A DNA stretch of 64,000 nt, taken from assembly GCA_013115135.1 (NCBI GenBank), contig JABANP010000139.1, positions 53,008 through 117,007 on the forward strand. The letters run 5' to 3'. How positions within the stretch are numbered: the stretch's first letter is position 1; each line of letters begins with the position of its first letter. A program made the position numbers and the translations under genes. Origin of the DNA: Perkinsus olseni. Lineage: Eukaryota > Perkinsozoa > Perkinsida > Perkinsidae. Under the pieces are notes generated by a model that searched no databases, had not been told where the DNA came from, and was given only the letters and a program-made list of their open reading frames with translations. Below, piece after piece: positions 32,881 to 41,815 of the stretch.

Positions 32881-33288
32881 CTAACAATAATAGGGTTCAC
32901 CTTCACAGTCATCATCGGTCGGAGCGAAACAGAGCATGTCGTCATCCTTCTTGATGATGCCGAAGCAGACCTGAGGTTTCTGCCAGGTCTTGCAGTACGA
33001 ACCCCATTTAGAATCGCGGCACTGAGGCATCTCATTGCAGACATCTTGGCAAGTAGGCTGAGGCTCCGGGCAGGCAACTGGCTCGAGGGTATAATCATCA
33101 CAGGAATCCTGCTCAGTCGGCTGGAAGCAGTAACCATCATCCTTATGGTAGAGGCCGAAGCAGACACCATTGCCCTTGCAGTAGGAACCATACTTCGAGT
33201 CAGCACACGCGGCATGACCATCGCAGATATCCTGACAATACTCGGCAGCAGCCACGATCAGAGTGGTGACAGCGAAGACGAATTTCAT
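32881..33288 (-). CDS. secreted 8-Cys-module protein 3, minimal form
   Basis: 135 residues from the ATG at 33288 (MKFVFAVTTLIVAAAEYC, a short signal peptide); an upstream ATG at 33327 is less likely. It is nothing but the two modules. Module 1 spacing is C-x3-C-x5-C-x8-C-x5-C-x10-C-x8-C-x9-C. Module 2 is C-x3-C-x5-C-x8-C-x8-C-x11-C-x7-C-x6-C. Shared cores are GSYCKGNGVCFGLYHK and GSYCKTWQKPQVCFGI, so the halves look like an internal duplication. Stop directly after the last Cys. This compact member defines the core of the family seen also at 21.0, 24.7 and 33.7 kb. Confidence 0.85.
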   Translation of the reverse strand: MKFVFAVTTLIVAAAEYCQDICDGHAACADSKYGSYCKGNGVCFGLYHKDDGYCFQPTEQDSCDDYTLEPVACPEPQPTCQDVCNEMPQCRDSKWGSYCKTWQKPQVCFGIIKKDDDMLCFAPTDDDCEGEPYYC

Positions 33289-33687
33289 GAGGATGGGAGG
33301 AAAAGTCAACTGGCAGCGAGCATTCAAGACACTACGATAAATGGAACTGCAAGTAACTGCTGGGTAGAGATGGTATTGAAGGCGCTTATTAAATCAACTA
33401 CAAATCACTATCCCATCGCTAGAGGCTTCAGCGTAGATTTGAAGTTTGGCCTGAGCGAATCAAGTGCTCATCGTGAGCTCACATGCTATCAGAAGTTAAT
33501 TAGGCACTCAACGCAGAGACAAGAAGTTATTCACGTTTACGGAGAGCTCACAGTTGGATTTTCATTACTGACTGACTAGGAATGAGAACAGCCGAAATAA
33601 TAGAGCAAGCCTATGCTCAATCAGAGTGCTAAGTTGAACTCATCTACGTGGGACACTACGGACATTACGAGAGAGGAGATACGACGC
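33289..33687. other. intergenic between Cys-rich genes 3 and 4
   Basis: Presumed promoter of gene 3 and 3' flank of gene 4, which are in the same orientation. No motif singled out. Confidence 0.4.
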
Positions 33688-34617
33688 TTATGGAAGAATG
33701 GTCGAATATTGTGGCACATCAGTAGACGCCTCAGTGGGAGCATCAGTAGGCGCCTCAGTGGGAGCATCAGTAGGCGCCTCAGTGGGAGCATCAGTAGGCG
33801 CCTCAGTGGGAGCATCAGTAGGCGCCTCAGTGGGAGCATCAGTGGGAGCCTCGGTAGGGGCGTCAGTGGGAGCCTCAGCGGGAGCTTCGGTAGGAGCCGC
33901 AGTGGGAGCCTCAGTGGGAGCATCAGTAGGCGCCTCGGTGGGAGCATCAGTAGGCGCCTCGGTGGGAGCATCAGTAGGCGCCTCGGTGGGAGCATCAGTA
34001 GGAGCCTCAGTAGGGGCCGCAGTGGGAGCTTCGGTAGGAGCGTCAGTGGGACCCTCAGTAGGACTCTGAGTAGGAGCTTCGGTGGGAACGTCAGGAGCCT
34101 CAGTAGGGCCCTCGGTGGGGACATCAGCGGGATCATCAGTAGAGGCCTCAGTGGAAGATTCTGTAATCGTTTCACTATCACACTCGTAGGGTTCGCCCTC
34201 GCAACCCTCATCCACACCTTCATAACAAAGGGTACCGTCAGGCTTGACAATTATACCGAAACAGACTGGAGGGGAGATCCACGTCTTGCAGTATGAACCA
34301 CTAGGAGACTCCTGACAGCTCACCAGGGAATTACAGACGTCAGAACAAGTCCACATTGTGGTAGTAGAGGCAGTAGTGGTAACAGGAGGCTTATCTTCGC
34401 ACATCACAGGACTCAGTGTTGCGTCATCACAGTTACCACTACCGTCGCCCGGTTGATAACAAGTAGTGGCATCATCGTAGTAGAGGCCGAAACATACACC
34501 ATTCTCCTTGCAGTAGGAACTCTCACAGCCTTCGGTGAGGGAGCAGTAATCTTCGCAGTAGTAGGTGGACTCGATGAGACTAACCAAGTACACAACAACG
34601 ACAGCGCTGAACAGCAT
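33688..34617 (-). CDS. secreted 8-Cys-module mucin-like protein 4
   Basis: 309 residues. Signal peptide MLFSAVVVVYLVSLIEST, module 1 (CEDYCSLTEGCESSYCKENG then VCFGLYY), a Thr-rich hinge, module 2 (CSDVCNSLVSCQESPSGSYC, KTWISPPVCFGI), then a 150-residue tail of APTDAPTE octads (24-bp repeat) ending VPQYSTILP. Same build as protein 1, but the tail repeat has a different sequence and period, so the two tails probably arose independently on a shared Cys-rich head. No membrane anchor at the C-terminus. Confidence 0.85.
   Translation of the reverse strand: MLFSAVVVVYLVSLIESTYYCEDYCSLTEGCESSYCKENGVCFGLYYDDATTCYQPGDGSGNCDDATLSPVMCEDKPPVTTTASTTTMWTCSDVCNSLVSCQESPSGSYCKTWISPPVCFGIIVKPDGTLCYEGVDEGCEGEPYECDSETITESSTEASTDDPADVPTEGPTEAPDVPTEAPTQSPTEGPTDAPTEAPTAAPTEAPTDAPTEAPTDAPTEAPTDAPTEAPTDAPTEAPTAAPTEAPAEAPTDAPTEAPTDAPTEAPTDAPTEAPTDAPTEAPTDAPTEAPTDAPTEASTDVPQYSTILP
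33710..34075 (-). repeat. 24-bp coding repeat (APTDAPTE)
   Basis: About 15 copies, alternating DAPTEAPT with AAPTEAPT variants. In frame with the Cys-rich gene. Confidence 0.85.
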
Positions 34618-35650
34618 TAAGCCGGACGATCAAACAAACCTGAGCAGAGCGAACTCCGGCACTGATCGCGTGAGCTCGCCATGTATGTGGAAGGGCGATC
34701 CGAATAAGCTATATAGCGCTACTCAGGGCGGGACCCGAGTTGCACGTTTCCCACCTATGATAGAATCACGGATCATTCGCAGAAGTAATTGAGGTGCGGT
34801 GCGACCGCACAACGAAACTGTCGAATCTTGCGGTTACGAGTACACAACGGTCAGCGCGCTCGTTCTCTTCCAAGCGAGGTGCTCTTCTCCGACATGCTCG
34901 GACCGTTGTCTTATACTCAGCACATATTCCGCTCATCGAGAAACTCGAATGATGAGCATCTGAATGATCTAGGGACAGTTGAGCGACTTTATAGTTATGC
35001 CGTGTGACGTATTCTCGGAATATCAAATTCGCTCGTGACCGGCCTGACCGCTCGCCTGTAAGTAAACAACCTTCTGTTGCCTAGAGGAAACATCCAGCCC
35101 TTACCAGTCAAACTCTCGAAGGTAGTGCAAGCCGAACCCAGCTCATCAGCGGTTGATTCACGCGGAGTCGCGACACCGGGCAAATGGTACGATCCAAACA
35201 AACAAACAAACAAACAAACTGGCATTACGATTCCATAGCTTATAAATTGGACTTCATTCGAACTTCACAGAGTTAGAGCGAACTTGGAATTGCGCTCGGG
35301 GACGAATCATACTCAGACAGGGGTAGGTTTTCAGCAGGCTGCGAGAGAAATGTAGTCCGGGTCACCCGGTCCGGGTGGTTCAAAGTGATCAACGCCGCTG
35401 AGCCCCGGGGACCAAGCAGGGTGATGCAAGCCTTGGTGTGTGAGAAATATTTTGCATGCTAGTGATATTGTAGAAAGTGAAAACCGTAGCGAGAGATAGG
35501 AATATCATATCCCGCGATAGTCCACTGTGTCGTACTGGTTTGGTGGCTTGAATTGCTCTCGTTCGTTTTGGAAGCACTTCAGGATTTCGACATGCGTTGT
35601 ACTCGAGAATCTTCATATTGTATGCCATGTTAGTATAAGATCGTTTTCAT
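34618..35650. other. intergenic
   Basis: A CAAA microsatellite (about five units) at 35197-35219. From about 35590 the sequence matches 63865 and below in reverse, the outer edge of the inverted duplication. No gene seen. Confidence 0.5.
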
Positions 35651-36616
35651 ATGCCCGATTCTAATACGCGTCAATCGTACAGCCGAAAAAACGGCATCAA
35701 TAGTCATAACTTCGACATCATTGTCAGCCTTGCCGCTGCCTCGCCATTCACTTCACTCCTACCTCTGGAGATCTGCAGCGAGCTCTGGTCATTCCTAGCA
35801 CCCTCACCGACCCTCCTCAAAACCAATCAACCGGAAGCTTATTTTCGCTCCGGTGATTCTGTCAGCGTATCATTTGAATATCATAATTTAATCATATCAA
35901 GGAGCCCCTACGTGGTGGGGTTACGTCAGCTCGGCCAGTTTCCAGAGTTCGCTTGGGCGACTAATTGTGAAGTGCTGAGCGCCTGCGGCGTCCAAGACGG
36001 TCTGGTGGTGTCCTTAAGCGACAGCCGCTTGCTTCTGTTGAAATATAAGATACCACAACCAATGGACCTTCGAGCTCACCTCTTCTCCGATGACTCTCTC
36101 GGAAAATGCATCCCGAAGGTTGCATCAGAGAAAGGAGAAATCCTCTATTTAAGCGATAGAGATAACAAGCGCATCATTCGCGTTGACTTGGACGACGGCG
36201 AGACTTTCCGCTCGCCACCCATGCGGGGGCTGCCTCTGGTCTCCTATGAGTTTACAGTCCTCGACGGGTTGGTCTTCATTGTGAACATGCTAGACAGCAG
36301 CATACTATGCTGGGACAGCTACGCTGGACCATCCACAGAGTGGGTGTTGATAACAAGGACCATCCCAAGGCCTCGCGGGCTCTCCTTGGGTCTGCAAGGA
36401 AGATGCCTTTACGTCAGCAGCGCCCTCGATGAGTATCTCTATCGGGTGATACTGTATGAAGGGTTCAAAGTGGAGAAGATATGTTACGTCGGTCAAGCCC
36501 AACAGCTGAGCTACAGTCCTCGTAGGGGCCTTGTCGCCCTAGTCAATACATATTTTAATAGAGTTGAGACGTGGCAGGAGACTTGCTGGGTCACGTCTAC
36601 TCGGCAGAGTGCCTAA
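35651..36616 (+). CDS. 321-aa propeller-like protein, left copy
   Basis: Single-exon frame with beta-propeller-like periodic motifs (ILYLSDRDNKRIIRVDLDDG, LVFIVNMLDSSILCWDSYAG, RCLYVSSALDEYLYRVILYE), reminiscent of NHL/SMP-30-type propellers. The N-terminus has LLPLEICSELWSFLAPSPTL, which could be an F-box-like helix pair. An intact copy in opposite orientation is at 62839-63804 with 12 residue differences of 321. Maintenance of both frames suggests function. Family assignment is tentative. Confidence 0.7.
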   Translation: MPDSNTRQSYSRKNGINSHNFDIIVSLAAASPFTSLLPLEICSELWSFLAPSPTLLKTNQPEAYFRSGDSVSVSFEYHNLIISRSPYVVGLRQLGQFPEFAWATNCEVLSACGVQDGLVVSLSDSRLLLLKYKIPQPMDLRAHLFSDDSLGKCIPKVASEKGEILYLSDRDNKRIIRVDLDDGETFRSPPMRGLPLVSYEFTVLDGLVFIVNMLDSSILCWDSYAGPSTEWVLITRTIPRPRGLSLGLQGRCLYVSSALDEYLYRVILYEGFKVEKICYVGQAQQLSYSPRRGLVALVNTYFNRVETWQETCWVTSTRQSA

Positions 36617-38174
36617 CGTCTTTTGTGTCAACATTTCTGGTGCTGTCTTGTTCTTCGTATCATCATGGTCTGCCATTTTCAAAGATGTTGAGTTGCGATT
36701 TAGTCTCGCCGATCTATGTGTGCGAATACAGAAGCCCTCGAGAGGCGTGCAAGGGAAAGAACGAGCTGAACCTCGCGAAGCTCAAACTTTCTGGAGTAAC
36801 ATTAGCGCGTTCCCTAACTAGTAGCTAGTAGCTACACTTCGTCAACGATCGGAAGCAGTGATACCCGAATACCCCTGCGAAACGAGCTTTCTGTGGCTTT
36901 CCATTCGCAATGGGCATCGCAATGAGAATACTGCATGCGAGTGATCCTCTTTATGGAGGAGCTTCAGAGGAGGGGCAAGATCCTTGTTATCGATGACGGA
37001 GTCCTCCACTATTCATTGTCTTCGCCCTCCTTCACCACCCTCAAGTGATTCTCGTATTTTCGCTGTGGCGGCGACCACAGTAGTAGAGCGGCCCTGCTAG
37101 GGCCTCGGGTCTCGCGCGCCTCTTATTTTTACCCGGGAGGGGTGATACTTCAGAGCCATTACCGAGACCATAACCGATATGAATGGCAGAAGGCGATGAG
37201 TGGAGACAGCGGCGGCCATTGCGCAGTAACGATCGGCAAAGAGAATCGCAACTGGAGGAGACTGAACCCGTCTCTTCAACAGACTCCTTGAGAACAAGGA
37301 ACAGCGAAGATTGACGGGAAAAGCTCCGAAACCATGTGGACGCCCAAGCCTGTCCTGGTTCTTGCTGTCACTAGACCTGTCGAACGAAGTATAGCATGCA
37401 GCGGGACCTTCGCTTGCGCTGAGTGCCTCCGATGCCTTCGATTGCGTTGATGGCGCCACTTTTGAACATGCAGTTCCAAAGTAAACGTCGGCAAGGAACG
37501 ATGGTATCGGACTCTTTACATGGGGTATTTGATGTGAGGACCCCTTAATGGGGTGGAGATCCTCCTCAAAAGTCTCACTTGGGAGCCCTGAGCGCTACCA
37601 CCACGGACTCAGTCGATGCGATCTCGGTCGAAAACGGTTCCACAAGTCCTGATATCGGCAACGCCTCCCGCACTTTGACGCAGAGAACTCAATCTGAGAG
37701 GCGCAGACATCGACCGATGCCCTCCCGTTAGCTGTGGATACTGATATCAATGACAGTGGAGCAGTAACGGAGACAATTGAGGGATGCACGGAACGATAAC
37801 GGAAAATGTAAGGGCACGAAAAAGCCCGAAGGATTGCTCGAAGCTGGAAGGCCGGCGGAGCGCTCGAAGACTCGCCAGAAGGCAAGAACGTCATACCAGC
37901 AACGGGCGCCATCATGATGCACTCTGAGCGTGACTCTCACAGCTCCCGAGCAACGCAAACTTTCAACATAATTATCATCAATATCGTCATCATTTCAGCG
38001 ACGATGCCCGTCTCAATAATAGCGTCGGAGGCGAGCGCATGCTTCGATGGATGGAATGGCCTTGGGTGAAATGAGAAATGTGGAGTTGAGTAGTGGGTGG
38101 GGTTAGAATGGGCTCGGAATTCTGCTAAGCCTGGACAACGGCTCGGAAGTCTAATTGCCTCCTCGGGTTTCGGT
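36617..38174. other. intergenic with duplicated fragments
   Basis: 36940-36985 resembles the FkbM gene (GAGCTTCAGAGGAGGGGCAA against 40793-40816). 37131-37290 is an exon-like stretch (see its entry). The rest is without visible genes. Confidence 0.45.
37131..37290 (+). other. conserved exon-like stretch, left copy
   Basis: Reads HNRYEWQKAMSGDSGGHCAV then NRNWRRLNPS. The right arm (minus strand, about 60360-60150) keeps the frame: HNRYEWQKASGERYGHSTVW, then SRKWRKLNPH. Conservation of reading frame despite DNA divergence suggests coding. Product unknown. Confidence 0.4.
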
Positions 38175-39118
38175 ATGTCGACCGCCAAGTGCTCCATCAT
38201 CACTATTGCAGCTGCCATGGTAGTCAATTTAACGCCCCTGGGTGAGGCACTCGAGGCGGCCGCGTCGGTGAACCCTCTCAATCTGAATGACGTAAGCTGA
38301 TTCTCTGAGCAGTCCCTTCTCCAATGCGAGAGTGACTCTATGAGAATCCTTCAGGACTTCCCTCCACTGATCGACACGAGCCTCAGGACCGACGGAGGTG
38401 GTGTGACTTGTCATTACAGCAACGAAAAGACCATGGAGAAAGCTCCGAAATCATGGAAGTTTCGCCTTGAGCGGGACAGCGTGGCGGAGACTGACTTCAT
38501 AACCTGTCCTCGTCGACGGGGGATTTACTTCAACTTTCGAAGCGATTTGTAAGTCATCTCCTTATACTTTCGGGTTTCTCCCTTATTGCTTCGTTTCTAT
38601 GTTGTAGTGGCTTCGATTCCAACGTCCCCAAGAGGATTTACTACGACTTCCCACAATTCAACTACCGTGAAGCATCGCAGCTTTACGAGTTTGAGGATCC
38701 TCTGGAAGCAACCGACTTGGACCCACTCCGGAATATCAGTGCGTCGGCTTACAGCCGCGAGCTGGAGAGCGTGAGCTCAGCCGCGAAAGAGATGGAAAAA
38801 CCCGTCGGAAGCTCGGGCGAATGGATGCCTCACGAGGCCCTATTTGGCATGGCCAATGGGATGAATACTTTACGCGATATGCGGGAAGCCTGTTCGGCTG
38901 CGGTGAAGATCATAAAGAACCAATACCCCACGTTTACTGAAACCTGTGATGAATACTGGAAAGTGACGAACGGCACAATCCAGACTGCAATCAAGAAAAT
39001 TAGGAGCAAAGAGTGGCGGTTAACAATCACTTCGAATGTGAATAAATTCTCCCGTATTTCTGGCCAAGGTGTTTTCGGAGCTTTTGCTAAACAAGTTTGG
39101 GTTCTGATATGTGAGTGA
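38175..39118 (+). CDS. secreted hypothetical protein, left copy
   Basis: Three exons in phase: 38175-38291, 38331-38548, 38608-39118. The first encodes a signal peptide (MSTAKCSIITIAAAMVVNLT); then SLRTDGGGVTCHYSNEKTM, and a helical C-terminal part (RELESVSSAAKEMEKPVGSS, NTLRDMREACSAAVKIIKNQ). No family recognised. Paralogue on the right arm at 58069-59008, about three-quarters similar, with a shifted second exon. The conserved exon structure shows that the gene predates the duplication. Confidence 0.7.
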
Positions 39119-39657
39119 GACCGAGGCGTGAACAACGTGTGAGATCGTCATCATAATCATCGTGGTGTTGCTGTTCACTGCGGCCCCAATGTTGTGTTAA
39201 GTGAGGCCCGATTAGCGCACCTTTCTCTTCAACAGACATTCAAAGAGAGTCTCTCGTATACTGGCTCTATTCGCGTCAAGTGCGAACTCCCGATGGTCGG
39301 CGGCGGCTGAGTCGTTGATGTTACCAATTTGGTATCGGTGGGTAGATCAGAAGAGACTCCCAAAATGCAGACAATTTGACCTGTCGGTCAGCTTCTGGGA
39401 GAGCATTTATGATACTCTCAACGTGGATGTGGCGCTCCTGCCGCGGCCGCGCTGCACCACTGGAACAATCTTCGTCGGCTCATGGATCTTCTACTAACGA
39501 TGAGGGCAAGAAGATCGTTTGATGACTTTCCAATCAGACACTGCGAGGGTCACCCTCGTCTCCGACGTATATGAGCTCAACTTTCGGCAAATGCTCAACT
39601 TGTTTACCTGCGAGCTTCCCGAATATATAACGCAAAAGCCATCCGAATGAATTGACT
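39119..39657. other. intergenic
   Basis: 39220-39540 is homologous in reverse to 57910-57560 on the other arm. The homology ends just before the FkbM gene. Confidence 0.5.
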
Positions 39658-40962
39658 TCAATAATCATGCTTCAATGAGTATCCTATTCTACTCAAGAAC
39701 CATGCGGCCCCACCATGGCCCTTCCTAGATGCCCTCTTCAACCACTCGATGCCTCGCTCTCGATTGCCCACGCCTCGACGATTAACGCCGAAATACGTCT
39801 GCAGACCGATGAGGAACTCGGCGTCGAACTGGCCCTTGGAGGCAGCGCTGTCGGACCATCTGTAGGCAGTCGCGAAGTCCCCACGATAGGTAGCTAGCGA
39901 TGCCATATGCCACTCCAAGGAGGCTGTACCGTTGACGGCGCCCCAATATATCCGATCCAACTCGGTGTACAGGCTTTCAGGATCGCGGCTCGGCAAACCG
40001 CACTCTCTCAGAAAATCGCTCACGACGAAAACACGAGCAGCAGGGTCGTGAATCTGGCCCGACAAGAAGTCGGCGATCTCGTCGGAGCAGATGAAGCATA
40101 CGACATTCCCATACGAATAGACCCCGTCTATGAGGTCGGTGTACCACAGGCCCCACAGAGGTGCCCACACGCCCAGTCGTGTCGCTGCGAAGCAGTAGTA
40201 GCCGTACTGCCGCTGCATTCGGTCAGAGAAATCGCCAAGGGGGATGCTCACAGCCTCACTCATCCACATCCGGCTGTATTCGAAGATGATGATCCTAGGT
40301 CTGATACCATCTTTAAGAGTCTCCTCAACGATCAACCCGTCCATACCCTCGGTATCAACTTTCATGAGGAATACGGGAAGGCCCGCGTAGTCGATCTCCT
40401 CGAGAGTATCTTTGACGCGTCTTGTAGGTACTGTAACGTTTTTCAAATGACTCGTTCTTTGCTTCGGAAGTATGGATGCCGTCGGGCCGTAGGGGTTGTT
40501 GAAATAAAATGTCGCCTCCCCTGCAGACTTTGCCACCGCAGCACACTCGATGTGAACTGGTTGGAGCAGCTGCCAGCCAAACATCTCAGCCTTCCGCTTG
40601 AGTACGTTGCAGATCCAAGGAAGCGCCTCGAACGCTACCACGACGGTTGTCTCGTCCGGCGCCTGTGGCAGAAGGTTGCGATGCACGAGAGCCTGCAAGG
40701 CCGAGTCTAAATCGCCCAGCATTGTTTTTGTGCTGTTTCCCAGATGGGCTCCGATGTCCAGGAAAATACCGGACTTTTGTGGTCCCTTGTAAAGAAGCTT
40801 CAGAGGAGGGACAAGATCTTCGATATCGAGCGTGAAACCGTCGCGTAGGGCCTCTAGGGATATCGCTGACAGATACGACGCCGCCTCGATGGCTGTATAG
40901 GTCAGAGCCGGGCTCGCCAAGGATAGGATCGTCATTCCTCTCATCGTGTTGATGACCATCAC
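39658..40962 (-). CDS. FkbM-family methyltransferase with C-terminal Sel1-like repeat
   Basis: 434 residues, single exon. SAM-binding motif I GIFLDIGAHLGNST near residue 65, VVVAFEALPWICNVLKRK (the FkbM post-I acidic strand), NVTVPTRRVKDTLEEIDYAG, and FLMKVDTEGMDGLIVEETLK (motif typical of FkbM). The C-terminus (GQFDAEFLIGLQTYFGVNRR, GVGNRERGIEWLKRASRKGH) matches a Sel1 repeat. Members methylate hydroxyls on sugars or small molecules; the target here is unknown. The hydrophobic N-terminus may direct it to the secretory route. A decayed relative is at 61980-62539. Confidence 0.8.
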   Translation of the reverse strand: MMVINTMRGMTILSLASPALTYTAIEAASYLSAISLEALRDGFTLDIEDLVPPLKLLYKGPQKSGIFLDIGAHLGNSTKTMLGDLDSALQALVHRNLLPQAPDETTVVVAFEALPWICNVLKRKAEMFGWQLLQPVHIECAAVAKSAGEATFYFNNPYGPTASILPKQRTSHLKNVTVPTRRVKDTLEEIDYAGLPVFLMKVDTEGMDGLIVEETLKDGIRPRIIIFEYSRMWMSEAVSIPLGDFSDRMQRQYGYYCFAATRLGVWAPLWGLWYTDLIDGVYSYGNVVCFICSDEIADFLSGQIHDPAARVFVVSDFLRECGLPSRDPESLYTELDRIYWGAVNGTASLEWHMASLATYRGDFATAYRWSDSAASKGQFDAEFLIGLQTYFGVNRRGVGNRERGIEWLKRASRKGHGGAAWFLSRIGYSLKHDY

Positions 40963-41815
40963 GGGAATCCTTTCTTGTTGACAACTGCAGAAGCCACTTT
41001 GTTCGCTAACGCTACGGCTCTCTTCACGTCGAGGCTACATTTTCACCGCTACCTTCACGATTTTCTCTTCACTTATCATAGACAGGTCTAGCGGCCGGAT
41101 GCCAACTTCACGCTTAGGAAAAATCCGCGCTAAGCTCTATCATTAAGTCAATCATATGGCAGCCGATTGCTCATCCATCCATCGGACCTTCACTCCGTGT
41201 CCTACTTGTTCAGGCGGAGCCAACTTGCAACAATTCCTTGCACGCGTGCACAGGAGGCGCGATTTTGCGCATGCGTGCAGACTTAAAAGTTCTCCGGTGC
41301 AACAGACTGTTGGCAACAGTTGACAGTAAAAAAACCTTCCCCCCGAATTCCCGGCTAGTACCCTGAAGGTTTAGCGACTCCTACTAAAAGAGTCCTTTCT
41401 ACGATTGACTTGACAAATACGAGATGAATTCTGCGTCACGGAAGTGGTTCATCGTTTATCCTCGTACTCAGAGGCTGTGAGGCTTCCGAGCCGAAAACAT
41501 AGAGGTGTCTGCTACATCCCATCCTAAGCTTTTAGAGCACCTTTGCGACGATTGAACTTCCCCTGCAAAGCTTAGGCTTGAAACAGAGAGGAACAATGCT
41601 TTCTTGAACACCCTGAAACTTGTCGAGTACAGGGCGTTCTGTCCGCTCGTCGACCACCCGCGTCATGAGGAAGCCCTCATTGTCAGCGTTGCTTCCGCAA
41701 CAACACCTTTTTCCACCCTCAACCCGCGTAACCGGTGGTCTCAAGCACATCTCCGAAACTGGCTGATGCACGAGGGCCGCTGCAGATCATACGAGATTTT
41801 TGATCAGCTAACTCT
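40963..41815. other. intergenic between divergent FkbM and WDR1 genes
   Basis: Shared promoter region of two divergently oriented genes. A small palindrome GCACGCGTGC lies near 41240. No gene seen. Confidence 0.5.

Larger units (their letters stand above)
35590..39600 (+). repeat. left arm of inverted segmental duplication
   Basis: Collinear matches in reverse orientation: 35590-36700 with 63865-62750, 37130-37260 with about 60360-60200, and 38100-39600 with about 59100-57530. Divergence is uneven: about 96% protein identity in the first block, clearly lower in the last. Confidence 0.8.
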
